This document shows, piece after piece, positions 47,522-61,012 of a stretch of 64,000 bases of DNA; the stretch's first letter is position 1, and each line of letters begins with the position of its first letter. The position numbers and the translations under genes were made by a program. Origin of the DNA: Archilochus colubris (Eukaryota > Chordata > Aves > Apodiformes > Trochilidae); assembly GCA_023079485.1 (NCBI GenBank), contig CM041084.1:121317967-121381966 (forward strand), given 5' to 3'. Below the pieces are notes generated by a model, which was not told the DNA's origin, did not search any database, and worked only from the letters and a program-made list of their open reading frames with translations.

Positions 47522-50500
47522 GTAGATACACACACACACAGATACATGTATAAGGGGATTGGTATTGAGTTCTTTTTACTTAACACAGCTCTTGTAATGG
47601 ATTGCCATTGGTATGGCATGAAGCAAATCATGTCCCAAATGATAATGCCTAGGAATGAGAACACTGTTTTTCCATCTGGAAAAAAAAGCACAACTCAAGA
47701 AAAATATTTACAAATCTCGTTTCTATGCATGCAAAATCCACTACCTGAAAAGGGCATTTTTTCACAATGTGGTTATGAGGCGTAGATCAACATCTTTGAG
47801 ATAGCTAAAGAATAACCTACTTCTCTTGGAAACAGAAATGCAATGGAAGTTTCCTGTGGGGGAGATATGTTAAAACCAGGGGTAGGAGATTAACAAATTA
47901 AACAAAGAAGTAAACACTAAAAAAGGCAGACCACATACTCTAAATACCAATAAAACTCTGAAAGCATATGGATTTCTTGAAATACATATGCACATATACG
48001 TGCATTTACTAGGCTACCAAAAATGTTTCAGTTGCACTTTTTTCTTTTGGGTTAATAAATGGAAATTCAGAGAAGAGGTGAAACCCATATGACATATCTG
48101 TCAAAATATTAATTACAAAAAACCTCTTTATAGTTTCTAACAGTAGATGTTATTTTATGCACATGTTTTGATGTCAGCATGATTATCTCCTTGTCATTCC
48201 TGGTTTGAAAGTACTCTTCTTGCTTAATTTGACAGCATTTATTCACCTTCTCTAACTTTTTTAGTGTGTATTTAATCAGAAAATCTAGCATTCTGTTGTC
48301 AAGTATATCTTTGCTCTAGTAGGTAAATCATTCCTGACCTTTTCTAGATTGTCTGCAATGTCCCTTATTTGACATGATTAACACTATTTAATTTATGCTG
48401 TGCATGTCATTTTTCTCTCACATATTTATTCATGATGCATACTTTTTTTCCTTTTTTTTTGTTTGTTTCCCTCCCCCCCTTGAATTTTTAAATTGTTTTT
48501 GGAATTGAGAAGCCATTAGTGAAAGAGGTGAGAGAACTAAGTATGAAAATTACTAAATTTTAACTAAATTTGAACCATAAGATGTCCCCTGTGTACGAGT
48601 TTCTTAACAGATGATCTATCAGAGGAAATATCTGCACTATTTTCCCAGTGTTTTAGATCATAATATTAAACCTTAAAGTTGTACTATGCTGAAAAGCATA
48701 AAGTTTTATTGAACAGGTATTTTTCAAAGGACATATCTACACAGATAGATGTATGGTAGACTATCACTACAACTAAAAATTTAATTGGATCAAGGTACAA
48801 ACCCAGTAATGAACAAACATAATACCATGTATTGAAAATAAAAGGCAGATGAACTTTTTTGACTTTTTTGAGCTTTATTTAGCAAAATGTCTAAGCACAA
48901 CTTCCAGCAGTATGAGAGGAGTTATGGAATGGCATATGCTTCTTATCCATTTGTAATATTGACAGAACATGGATTTGTAGTATGCAGAGTTGACAATTTC
49001 CAACTGGATGTTGAAGCACTGATTTACATGACAGGAATTGTGACCATTAGTTGCCATGCTGGAAAAGGATGTGGACAGATTCAATGTGGTCAGGTGCAAT
49101 CAGTCCTAAAATTAATGCATAAATGTAAGAGACACTTTTTCATTATTGCCTACTTTGGGGGAAACAGTGGGTGCAGTATTGTCAGAGTTCAGACTGATAG
49201 ATATTGATACAAATCATTTTTATATGATCTGCCTATTTATTAGAATTGCTTTTCTGCTCTCTTTATGGAAGTCCATGATGCATTGCATTCTGAACTTCCC
49301 AGTGTTTGGATTGGTGTCCTCATTGCAAGAAATAATTAAATGGATTCCTCATTTTATTCTTAAAATATTCTGATTTATTTTAGGATATAACCTCCTAAAT
49401 TATTTCATATACCCTTTTGTTGTCTAGTTAATTTATCTTGTTGTAGAAACAAACACATTATACATATTTTGAAGACTAAAATATTTAATAAATATAATAA
49501 GAGCATGCAAGTACACAAACAGAAATAGAGAAAAAGATCTGAGAAGATACAAAGCCCAAATGCATTTTCAGCATTGGTGAAACTCAGGATTATCAATGTC
49601 ATGACAAACAGAGAGGAATTATGAATACAAGCAATTTTTTCTTGATCAAGCATCTATGAAACAGAAGCATTTTCAATGCCATTTTAGATTACTTTCAAAA
49701 TTATGTTTTGCACAACAAGGTTCTCTCACTTTAAATCCAGATGTGCAAAGCTGAATCAAATAAGAAGCTATTGGAATGTGAAATTTTGCAAAGGTGAGGG
49801 CATCATCCTTTGCATATTTATCTTTTGAATTCAGCAGGTGAAAATAGGAAAGACTGAGTGCTGAAAAACTGCAAGTTCTCTGGACAGACACAAAAGTATT
49901 TAGAGGAAATTAACACTACTACAGTGATACAAACAATCTGATTAATGATGATTTTCTAGTCTAGGGCAGTAGTGTTACTTCTGGGTTTCAGGCCAGTGTA
50001 TGTACAGAATTATGCTTATGGAGGAGAATCAGAAAATGCATCCATTGCTGCTAGTTTTAAAAAGGAATCAAAATATTGTGAAGGTGAATACAGTATCAGA
50101 ACACTAAAAGTAGCAGCAGGAGAGAAAAAACTCATAGGATATACAAACACAAATCTATCATTAATGTAAATCTGAGAAAACCATGCCTCTGCAGTATTTT
50201 TAGCTGAGTTTGGGTGTTGCTTTCACCTCTATGGCATTATTTTTGAGAGAGAGAATTGTATGTGGATTTCTTCCTATTTCTTCCCTTGCAGTACTGTATT
50301 TGGTTTATTATCCCTTATCTGTCTTGCTTCTCTAATAAATGCTTCTTCTGTCATTTCATCTTAGATCTGTAGGGGCTTCACCTTTTAACTTTTTGTTGTT
50401 GTTGCTTACTTAGAGTATATTCTGTAACAAGCAAGGTGTTCTATGTACTAACTCTATGAAATAAATACCTGCTTATACATACTTCCTCAAAATAAAATCC

Positions 50501-52714
50501 ACAGCTGTTGAAGTTTTTCTGCAGTATGCTCTGAACTAATTATGTTTTACAATCTCCTGTTTTCCTCTGCAGTTGTCTACTTGCTATTGGAATCCACAAG
50601 GTCTGTACTTTTAGCTAGAAGCAAACTCATATATCCATGTACTGTGGCACAATAGTGAGCAGTGATACCAGCTCAGATTCCCCCAGATTTCCCACAGCTG
50701 ATGCAGTACAGTGCCTGGGCTAATGGGACTTTATTCTCAGTCCGTGTATTTAGATGAAGGACTGTACAAATATGATTATACTGCTTCTAAATCCAAGACT
50801 TACTTACTCAACACTACCTTGATTATTTCTAATGATGTTCTACATTGTTATGGACTTAGAGTAAAATTTAAAAAACTTATATTAATGAATATTTCTTGGG
50901 CATTTAATGTGTAGCTCTAGCTAGCCTCTCTGTTGTATTATTAGCAGTTATGGCAAGTACTTGTCATACTCCACTTTACCTCTGATACACTCCTGCTTCA
51001 GACGTGTATAGCAGCAGCCAATATTAACATTGTGCTGTTGTTCTCTAAAACACAATAATCTGGGCAACCTCAGAAATAAGGTAGAAGAATTACAGTGTTA
51101 AAAGAATAACTAGACCAATAAAATGCAAATCCTTTACTTAAGCTGTGTATACTTACCATCATTTAACCGGTAATTAAAGTGACTAGGAACACCATTCACA
51201 TTTGATAGGAAAAATACATTACAGTGATGAGGACAGTTTAAGAATATTTTCTTCCTTAGAATATTTTTTTATTTTTTGACATGGCAAGGAACCTGCTAGT
51301 TGCTTGAGGCAGTGTTAACATAGAAATAAGGAAAAAAAAACCAAACAAAAAACCAGCCATATATATAACACATATAATGCAATGCAATAAAACAATGTAA
51401 GTACAGAAAAAAAAAAAAAAAAAAAAAGACAATAATGACATTGATTCAGGGATCATCAGATTTCTGCTAGTCTATTTGAAAGAAACTTTTTTCTGTCTTC
51501 AAACAATTTCCAGAGCTGCAATAGAATTTGGATGCATGAAAGAGGTTATATTTCCCCAACATCCACTTTTTTAGAGAGCAAGGCTAATGATCCTGGCTAG
51601 TCTAAGTCACGATGAAGTCTGCTCCACATGGTATTACTTTTATCATCAAGATCATCATAAGAAACATCCCAAGCTAAAAATGGTTTGACATGATATGAAA
51701 TAACTGCTCAATTAACATCTTTCTTCAAAGGGAGAATGTGGATGATAACATTGAATTTGTCTAGATTTTTCCATAAAGCTACTTTCCAGTCTTCAGCAAT
51801 TTGCAGACCTGGTTAGACAAATAATACTTCTCTCAACCGAGGTCTTCTTCTCTTTGTTGACTATGTAAGAGCCATCCGGAGTTGAAGGAAGAAGAATTTA
51901 ACAGAACTTGAGACACATAGACTCAAACAAGAAATTATGAATACATCTAGGAGGCTCCAAAAATCATGGAGATATATGTCTAGCATCCATATTATATATG
52001 CAGAAGCTGCTTATTAAAATGACATGGGAAAAATTTTGACAACATAGAAATTTAGGCAGTTACTGAATCTATAAACTTTTAATCTCTTTTTGTCCCCTCC
52101 AAACCTCTCACACCTTTCTTTCTTATTGACTGTTCTACTTCCTTTGTAAACTGCTCCTGATTCCCTACTTATTCCTAAAAGTTTTACAGGACTTTCATCG
52201 CCCTTTCAATATACCAATCCACATTACTTTGTCTCTCTCAACAGATATTTATTCTGGTGTGCTCCATTCTGCAGTCAGAACAATTTAGGTTGCTCTCACT
52301 TGAGACATTTCCTTTAAGCAGAGAAGTTGTTGGTGTACCTGTACCACAGATGCACAGTCTTAGTTTCACTGAAAAAAGGTTGGCATAGGGTAAGAACGTA
52401 GACAATATAAAAGTACATAAAATAAAAAAGGTAAGATAAAGATAGCAGTGTTATTGACAAGAAAGTAGTCATTAGTAGCTCAAGAACTCAAGAAAACTCT
52501 TACCTGCAATATTACAAAACAATAAAAGTCCCTTCAGGGAACTAGATGGTGATGATTCCTAGAAGCAATAGAGGCTGAGCTTTCCCCACCTGACATATGA
52601 GTGCCTGGTCATACATATTAATTGAGCTTTGTGAGCAAATTAATGCTTTATCTAGAGGTTATTAATTCCAGACACTTGTTCTGTACTTTTAATTTTTGTT
52701 TAACTTTCTTGCAG
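47522..52714. other. No firm gene
   Basis: AT-rich. A 106-codon frame at 48887-49207 and a 65-codon frame at 49972-50169 have no recognisable domain and weak splice context. An A21 tract lies at 51407-51427. CA-rich sequence is at 47528-47541. Confidence 0.4.
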
Positions 52715-52823
52715 AGTCACTGTGCCTGGTGAAGGATATCTGAGAAATAGAGACCCACAGAGAGAGGATTACAAACCAGCATTGCAGGAAGATTTTTGCA
52801 AACCACATAAATATTTAGCTTGA
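52715..52823 (+). other. Candidate terminal exon
   Basis: A strong pyrimidine-rich acceptor ('gtttaactttcttgcag') and phase-2 entry lead into 35 codons (VTVPGEGYLRNRDPQRED, YKPALQEDFCKPHKYLA) and TGA at 52821. The hydrophilic composition looks protein-like. No family is recognised and no upstream partner exon with matching phase was secured. Confidence 0.3.
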
Positions 52824-54841
52824 AGATTTTTATGTGCTTTACAGACACAGCAAACATGAGAACATGTGCTGCATGACTGCCTATTCCTACAGAAGGAGAT
52901 TCTCAGCTTGGTTTCCTTTTCTCCAGCATTCGTATATGTTGTGAACACCAACCAATGTCTTGCCTGCTACATATCAAGAACAGAATGCAGCTCTCACCTT
53001 CCTTGTAGCAGAGAATGCAGATCTAAGGCATAAATTCACCTCTTTCAACATGTTTTAATTTTGACTGGATGAACAAAAAACACAGACAAACAAAAATTAA
53101 AAAGGCTGCCACTCACTAAAGATACTGTTGTTCTTCAACAAACCGTTGTTCCTTATCTTCAGTCTTCTATTGAAAATAGGACCCAATTTGTGATCTTCCT
53201 TGTTCCTCTTCAGTGGGAACTCAAGAGCAAGGAGACAGTAGTCTTTTCATCTCTATCAAACTGTTAATTCTACAGACCAGACGACTACTCTAATTGTTCT
53301 CTTTCTGGTCCACTTCCTTTTGTATTTAGTATTCGGAAGAGCACAGAACTGATTTTAAGCACTCTAAGGAAATATTTGACCCACATTATTCATATAAATT
53401 ATTTTATCTCTTGATTTATGTAATATATGTGTCTGAGATGGATGATATGTTTCACTGAGACCACTATAAGAAGAAAACCCAAACAATGTTAAAATTAAGC
53501 ATTAATAATTCATGCATTTTTAGACATTTGTTTCAGTTAAATAAAATAGAAATGTAAGAAATGTAGCCACATAAAAATCCATACAGTTTTAAGCTGATTA
53601 GATCAATAAAGTATGATCTCATGAAGCATTTAATATTCTTCTTCCTTTCTATGCTGATATCAGAAAAGCATCTTCTTTACCTTTTTTATGTTGAATACTG
53701 CAAAACTGTTAAGTGAATATATTCTAAAATCATTCAGAGAATTCTATTTGTTGAAATTAACTTCTTTGTAAGATTTACTACTCCAGATAATTATAAAAAT
53801 GATGAAAAATAAAAATAAACCTAAGCATTCTCTCCAAGTGGTTTAACTTGGATAAAATATAGACGTCAGCCTTCATAGTGGAATAAAAACTTTCATCTTC
53901 TTTTCAAAAATCTGCTGATTTTATTAAAAAGTGGTGCTAGAACTTGCACCAGCATATGTGAATCTAGAGAAACTCATGTCACAATATCCAGCTCAAAACT
54001 TGAAAAAGTAGTTGTGAGGAAACAAGTACCCAAAGAAAGTGTTATGTATGTGATATTTTTTTCAGTGATGATCAAAAATGGTTAAGTGTCTTTAATGGGG
54101 ATTGGTGGAAAAGCAAGACAAAGGAAGCAAGTAAATCTGAAACCAAAGAAAGAAAATGGAACTTAACTACATGTAGTTACAGTCTGAACATCACCATCTG
54201 TTGCTAGTGACATCTTATTTTACCATCCCACAAGGAAAAATGTCATTGTAGAGCTCATCTTGGGAGAACTTCAGTATGAAGCTAACAAGATATACTCAAC
54301 TGTGTCATCCTAATAAAACTCACATCAATGTCTCTAAATAATCTATACACAACCAGAATGAAAGGATAAAGAATGTGTTCATTTAATTTAACTTGATTAT
54401 GAAGTCTAGAAAATCTGGAGCAAGACTAGCTGGAGAGAAGGAACGGATATATAGTTAAATTCAACATCTTCATGTTACCTTCTTATTAAAGCAAGAAATG
54501 ATCAGAGAATCTGAATATTTAGTACCATATCCACACAATGAGTTAGATTTTTAAAACTGAAAACTAGAAACTGCTTACTGAAATTATCTTATAATGGTAT
54601 TACATATATTCTTGTTCTGTTCCTAAAAATTCTTACTAATTCTGTACCAATCAGTTATATATTCTTCCAACTGTATGACTAGTGACAAAGGTAAAATAAA
54701 AATGGGAAAGCTACATGCTTGTTTTTAAAAAGAATGCCATCTGACTGAGCTAAAACTGTCCTAGGACTGCAATTGCTGTAGAACTGCAGTGGCAATAAAT
54801 TTTTGCATAGTTTATGAAAGTTAACAAATTGAGGTTAGGAT

Positions 54842-54914
54842 ACAAAAACAAAAACAAAACAGAAAAACCCACCAAACAAACCCCCAAAAGCCAAACCAAA
54901 ACCAAAACCAAAAT
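54842..54914. repeat. A/C-rich simple repeat (CAAAA-type)
   Basis: Irregular CAAAA and CCAAA units, the reverse complement type of the T/G-rich tracts elsewhere in the window. Confidence 0.85.
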
Positions 54915-55077
54915 CGATTTAAAGATTTTTGATGCGGTTTTATTGGAAGACAGGTTTATTTGTTAATAATATCTCTTGCAACTTCCTTTCTATGTCATGA
55001 AGTGTGAAGGGTGCAACTGGAATTTCAGTGACTGCTGTAGTTCTATAACTCTTCCATAAATGCTTTAATGTCAATCA

Positions 55078-55094
55078 ATTCTCTCTCTCTCTCT
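55078..55094. repeat. (TC)n tract
   Basis: Short TC run that also forms the polypyrimidine tract before the 55102 candidate exon. Confidence 0.85.
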
Positions 55095-55101
55095 GTTATA
55101 G

Positions 55102-55298
55102 CTGACTGTCCTCCTCATGCTGCAGTTCTATTCATCCAATTCATATTGAATTCTGTTCCTGTATGGAAGGGACTTTTGCCTAGTATGGGGAAGACAGAAC
55201 TGATTGACTGGCCTTCTGTGCAAGAATTCTTAAAGAAATACTGCAAAGATCCAAAAATTGCAACCTGCTGCTCCATTGATGAGTTTGAATGGAAATGA
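55102..55298 (+). other. Candidate terminal exon
   Basis: (CT)n followed by GTTATAG forms an excellent acceptor. In phase 1 the 197 nt are open for 65 codons (DCPPHAAVLFIQFILNSV, GKTELIDWPSVQEFLKKY, CKDPKIATCCSIDEFEWK) to TGA at 55296. AATAAA lies at 55575-55580. The mix of hydrophobic helix, Trp and Cys residues is protein-like, but I recognise no family. A chance open frame remains possible, since the reverse strand is open over 88 codons too. Confidence 0.35.
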
Positions 55299-58215
55299 TG
55301 CTGAGAGAGATCAATTGAACCTACCAGAGACACTGCCAGGAGCAGGAAAGTCTCCCTCAAATTAGTCTTCATTGCAAACAACTTAGGAAAAATTATGAAA
55401 TCTACACATTTTGAATGTGGTTGCTTTGAAAAAACAGAGTAGAAAAGTCAAGAAAATATAGTCCTTTTTAAACCACTGTTTGAATATCTGTTTTCTCTGA
55501 AGATTGCAGTAATGTTACGCTGCTCTGATAGAAAGACTACCCTATAGCTTTGATCATCTAAATATCTGGGATATAATAAAACCTGAATAGCAGGTAGTGT
55601 GAGAAGAATTTCTTAAAATGTACACATTATAACATAGTTTGGCATTTTCATTCTGATTCCTTTTTCCAAGGAAAACATTAAAAAAACACATTTATGGTTT
55701 CCTTAAACTGGTATTGCTACACTTAAGTACGAAATAAGTAGGTATTTTTAGGGAAATGAAAATATATTTTTAACACCCATAGAACAAAATAATTTCCTTT
55801 AGATCCAGAAAAATCTTGATTTTTTGTACTTTTTCCCCAAAATGGCTTTTGAAAGTGATTTAACAGAATTTTAATGCTTCTGAGTTAATAAATTTGTGTT
55901 ACCATTTTATGATACTAGGATCATTAATACTTATGGGGGCATAGTATAATAATTCAAAAACCTTACTAGCATCTTGCTTTAATTTGCTGTGTGATGAAAT
56001 TCACAAAGATATTTCCTATGCTATGAGAGACACATTTAGTAGATTTATATTATCCATCTATAACAGTATCTTCAAAGTATTCTTGCAATATGTCATAGCT
56101 TTCACCTCCTTCTATTTCATTTTGTGATACAGTAGTGACCTTATATGATACTGTATAATACATAAATTAAGTTAGTAGATTCTTTTGTCCAAAGCTTCCA
56201 ATCTAGAATACGTTTCTACAACTTGTAGTTTATTAGTTGTTAGTGATTTTACCTCTTTAATATTTAATTTTTTTCTCTTCATCAGTTTTCGACAGTTTTG
56301 GTCTCTGAAAGAAATAAATAAAGTCTACCATATATTCAGATCATTAGGTAATAAAATTTAGCAGTATTTATTCTGGATAAAAAGTACCTGCCCAGGACAG
56401 ACCATAAAAATAGTTTTTACAGGGAGAGTAGTACAAGCTTTGATTAAATGTTCCCCAAACTAATCATACTGATAGCAATTCTCTAGTATCTTGGCTTACA
56501 TATTTTAGTACAGATATGGATAATTTTATGCAAATGAGCCCTTGGAATATCTAGAATTTTTTAATCTACTTGGCCACAGATATTGAGTTCACAGTTGTGT
56601 GACTGCCACATTGTTATGACTGCATAGATTAATGTTCTGCAAGGACCAAAAAATTGAGATCCTGAAATTCATGTTTTTTACATGAAAACAGAGTAGGATC
56701 CAGTGTGTTTGTTCAGATGCTTATTTACCCTCACTGTTATTAGTTCCTTCACTGTGGAAAGTTGATTGGCATTATTTCATCCTATCATATGACTTGTGTT
56801 TGGTTGTTTGAACAAGACACTACTTGCCTAGTCTGCATGTAGCATTATGCTTCACTTTGCAGAACTTCATGACTTGAAAGAAACAGTGCCAATCTAAATG
56901 GTGATCTGAAGAGGTTCCATCCTTACATTTCAGTCACACTTAAGGTACACAGGGCCCACATCATCTCTTTTAATGAGCTAGATCTGCAGCATATGACTTC
57001 AGACTAGGAGAACCACAGATGTCTTGGCTTTCCAAATGATGACAGTTCTGTTTGTGCTGCTGCTTCTTTCATTTCTGCTCCCATAGTATTCGACTTCAGT
57101 CCTCTTCATAATTTCCTTTGTCCTGGTACAACTTCAGACTTCAAATAGGATACTACATCACTTAGTGAGAAAGACCCAGCTATGGAAAGAAGGTAATTTT
57201 TTCAACCTGAGGAGTTTTCTCATTCAGTTCATCGTCTATTCAAGGAAGAGCCTGGACTGACAGAATGCAGAATGTAGTGCAGGAGAAGGATCAGCCAGGT
57301 AAAGGCTTTTTAAATTAAAATTTATTTGAAAAACTGCCTTCTATAAACCTATTGCTAGCACATTGGACTGAGAGAGAAGGAAGGTGTTTCTGAGGAAACA
57401 TAAGGTCCCAGAACCACAGCAGAGAGTCAAAAATGGTGTTTTCCCTGGAAAGTGTCACTTTTACCACACTGGCTTTGACCTTACCCAGTAATGCTCTTAG
57501 TAGAATTTCATCTCAGATAAAATGCTGGTAGAAAACTCCCTAATGCTTCTTCTTTATTAAAAGTCCCCAGTTCATTTCTAGCTATTAATATGTGGTTTCT
57601 TTAGTATTTTATAAAGTATATGGAAGTGTCTTACATAAATATTAGGTAACAAGGATGTTAGTATGGCATAAAGAATTACTTTCTGCCACAAAAAAATTGT
57701 GGAAAGGGAATAGTTATTTATCTGGAAAAGAATAAAGACAGAGAAAAGCACTTTTCCTTAACAAATTTTATGATCAAATGTAGGCACTGCTATGACAGCA
57801 AAATTAATTTTTTTCTATAAATATTGACTGACATAATTGATAGCTTATTATTCGCCTTTTTATTGACTGAGTCCTGAGCTGGTTTTTGCTTGGTTTTGTT
57901 GTTGTGGAGTTTTGTTTGCTTCTTTGGTTGTTTTTGTTTTGTTTTGGTTTGGGCTTTTTGACTTTGTTTGGTTTGGTTTTATTCTTGTCCAGAACTCTTG
58001 CCATTTACAGTTTTGTGGAAGAGTGAAGGACTGAGGCAGCTAAAAGTTTTTTGACTGATTGCCTCTTTTGTGTCTACCAGTAAATCTATACCACTGCTAA
58101 GATTTTATTCTTTATTAGGGTTTTTGGTTGGGTTTTGTTGTTATTGTTTGTTTGTTTTTTCCCTGAAACTAGGCCTTATTTTATTTAGTCCTGGGGTCCA
58201 GGATATTAATGTGTT
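55299..58215. other. Mostly unannotatable, one weak exon-like patch
   Basis: AT-rich. At 57138-57298 an acceptor ('acaacttcag'), 161 nt and a good donor (CCAG|gtaaag) enclose sequence that is protein-like in pieces of three different frames (for example RILHHLVRKTQLWKEG, then HRLFKEEPGLTECRM). It could be a decayed exon. T/G-rich tracts occur at 57883-57982 and 58110-58162. Confidence 0.35.
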
Positions 58216-58217
58216 GT

Positions 58218-59235
58218 CATAGAATCCTAGAGCCAGAGAATTCAAGAATGGTTTCTGTTGGAAGGGACCTTAAAGATCATCCCATTTTAACCCCAGTGCC
58301 ATGAGCACCTTCCACTAGACCAGGTTGCTCAAAGCCTCATCAAACTGGTCTTGTACAATTTCAGTGGTGGGACAGCCACATCGTACATGTGCAACCTGTT
58401 CCAGTGTCTCACCATCCTCACAGTGAAGAATTTCCTCCTAACGTCTAGCCTAAACCTACCCTTTTTCAACTGAAAACATTTCTCCTGTTCCATTGCCCAG
58501 CTTAGGAGAGGTGCCCCAGGTCTCTGATCATCTTCGTGGCCTTACTCTGGACTTGCTTTAACAGCTCTATGTTCTTCTTATGTTGGAAGCTCCAGAACTG
58601 GGCACAGTACTCCAGGTGGAGTCTCACGAGAGCAGAGTAGAGGAGGAGTATCACTGCTCTCACCCTGCTGGCCATTCTTCTTTTGATGTAGCCCAGGATA
58701 TGGCTGACTTTCTAGGCTGCAAGCACACATTGCTAGATCATGTTAAGCTTTTCACATCCAAGTCCTTCTCTTCAGGGGCATTCTCAATGCATTCTTCACT
58801 TGGGATTTCCCTGACCCACATACAGGACCTTGCACTTGGCCTTATTGAACATTATGTTGGCATGAGCCCACCCCTCAGGCCTACCAGGATCCCTCTGGAT
58901 GGCCTCTCTTCAGCATATTGGGCACACCACATAGTTTGAGATCATCAGCAAACTTGCTTAGAGTGCACTCACTCCTACTGTCCATGTCACTTATGAAGGT
59001 GTTAAACAGCATCGGTCCCAGTATGAACGCACTGAGGAACTCCACTCATTGTTAGTCTCCACATAGACATTGAGCAGAACATTGCAAGTTTTGAATGTGA
59101 ACATCCAGCCAGTTCTTTAACCATTGAATGGTCTGCCCATCAAGTCCTAGTGTGTTTCTAGTTCAGAGACACAGTCCAATGTGTCTCTAGTTTAGAGACA
59201 AGGTTGTTGTGCAGGATAATGTCAAATGCTTTTCA
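58218..59235 (-). mobile_element. CR1 LINE, antisense, about 1 kb
   Basis: Starts with a 3' terminus remnant ('tagaatcctagagccagaga', 'ttggaagggaccttaaagat') and follows CR1 inward: 'caacctgttccagtgtctca', 'gaactgggcacagtactcca', 'acaggaccttgcacttggcc', 'gagatcatcagcaaacttgc'. It ends near 'caggataatgtcaaatgctt'. This is the longest CR1 copy in the window; frames are broken. Confidence 0.95.
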
Positions 59236-59507
59236 TTGTCTTCATTTCTTTGTTCTTCGTTTTTAATTCTTCAGTTCTGAGATCTTATTTCCTGTGTTCA
59301 CTGTTTGTTTAGTATTTTCTCATTTTATTTCTAATTTCTACCTTCATTTTGACAGAAGTGAATTTTCATCAAGTTTTTCCTGTTTCTTTAGAGAGGATGC
59401 TTTCTTCTATTTGGACCTTGCTTGAAATGAAAATCAGTTCTTTCCTCTGAAAGATAACTCAAAGCAAAGGTGTAAGAAATTCTTGCTTTTCATTTTTGTT
59501 TCTCAAG

Positions 59508-59675
59508 GGAAGTTATGTTAGCTATTATTCTATTACTCAAACTCTTCAACACATAGGGAAGGTCATTCAGAAGTCTAATGAGAAAACATATGACATTATG
59601 CTTTCAGTATGCAATCTCACCTTTACAGGAAGGATTTATTTGTGTGCAAGTTACAATGCCCACTGCCCTTGCCAG
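59508..59675 (+). other. Candidate 168-nt internal exon
   Basis: A T-rich tract ending TTTCTCAAG and a consensus donor CCAG|gtgagc flank exactly 56 open codons in phase 0/0 (GSYVSYYSITQTLQHIGK, VIQKSNEKTYDIMLSV, CNLTFTGRIYLCASYN, AHCPCQ). Four cysteines and a possible N-glycosylation site (NLT) near the end suggest an extracellular or lumenal protein, but no family is recognised. It sits just downstream of the antisense CR1. Confidence 0.4.
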
Positions 59676-60229
59676 GTGAGCAAAGGTAAAGTTCTATAAG
59701 GTCTCTAGTGTGGATGCAAATATATCATATGAAAATGCCATATACTTGTACAGATTAGGCTTTAGCAGTTCAGAAAATGTTTCACAGTGTTTCTTACATT
59801 TTGACTATATAGGTACAGCTAAAAAAAAAAAATTAATTAATTTTCTTTACTTTAAGCTGACTCACATCTGAGCTGTACAATAAAATAATGACCTTTATTG
59901 GTCATTAAAATCATTGGGCGGTTTTATGTTAGGTGTTTTATGTTAGGTTTATGCACTGAACTCTGAATTTTTTCAGTGCAAACAGTTTGATCTGTATAAA
60001 GTTTTTAGGATATATATATTTCAAAATTTAATGAATTTCTGGAACAGACTACTAAAACAAATAATTCATAGTATATTAAGAATTTTATTGTTTTTTTGCT
60101 ATCTAAAAATCATATAGAATACTGGTTAGAAGGGATCCAACCTTTCTAGGAAGGAACATGGTTTAGATGAGACAGCCCAGAACCCTATCAAGCTGAGTCT
60201 TAAGAATGACCAGACAAAACCAATCCCTA

Positions 60230-60295
60230 GTATAATAATATTAATAACAATAACAATAACAATAATTAATAATAATATAATATAATCATATTAAT
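60230..60295. repeat. (AATAAT)n / (ATAACA)n simple repeat
   Basis: Imperfect trinucleotide and hexanucleotide A/T-rich units. Confidence 0.85.
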
Positions 60296-60326
60296 AGTGT
60301 GAGGTTGCAAAAATATCCACAAAAGC

Positions 60327-60380
60327 ACATCCATATGCTATGTAAGCAAAAGTACATCCATATGCTATGTAAGCATAAGG
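60327..60380. repeat. 27-bp tandem duplication
   Basis: Two adjacent copies of a 27-bp unit containing 'acatccatatgctatgtaag', differing at two or three bases near the unit ends. Confidence 0.9.
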
Positions 60381-60933
60381 TGGAATTTCTGTGACTGTTA
60401 TAAAAAGTAATGGCCTTTTACATGTCTCAATGATAACTGAACAAAACTTGTGTGTGTATGAGACAAATCTAAAAAAGGGGCTAAAAAAATGGCTATAGCT
60501 ACCATGAACTGCAGACTGTAATATGGATAGGAGCTATCTGTCTTATGCTCATTTTAAGGCAAAATAAATATATGTTTGGAGTAACTGATGCTGAAAATAA
60601 AGCTAGCTCTTCTGAGATTTATTAGATATACTTCACTTAGATTTCCAAGGTAGTGAATTTTTGGAAATTTAACTGCTAGTGGTGGAACACAACAATGATC
60701 AGGAGCATATCCTTTTCTATTACCTGCCTGGAAAAATTCAGCCTTCTCTGCCAGATGTGGATACTAAATTTGTTGATACCTTTATCATCTCTTAACTGAA
60801 GTACTGAGAAAAACCCTCTGTAAAAACATTCCTATTGAGTTTATTCAGAGTCTGAAAATGACGTTGTATGCGCTGTTCTCGTGACATCTGTAACAGGTTA
60901 AAATGTTATCTGCTTTTCTTTCACTGTTTTCAG

Positions 60934-61012
60934 AAGTTGTCACTTCAGAAATCTTTTATGTGACTTTCTAACCAAGTTCTATCATGAAGAAGAATTCATT
61001 ATTACTGAATAT
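60934..61012 (+). other. Candidate 79-nt internal exon
   Basis: Excellent acceptor ('ttctttcactgttttcag') and perfect donor (AATAT|gtaagt). Between them one base completes a codon and 26 codons are open (SCHFRNLLCDFLTKFYHEEE, FIITEY), phase 2 in and 0 out. The amphipathic sequence is protein-like. It does not connect in phase with the 59508 candidate. No family is recognised. Confidence 0.4.

Noticed and set aside
48887..49207. 106-codon open frame on the plus strand
   Set aside because: No recognisable motif, no Kozak or promoter context that I can support, no clear splice donor; such lengths occur by chance in AT-rich DNA.
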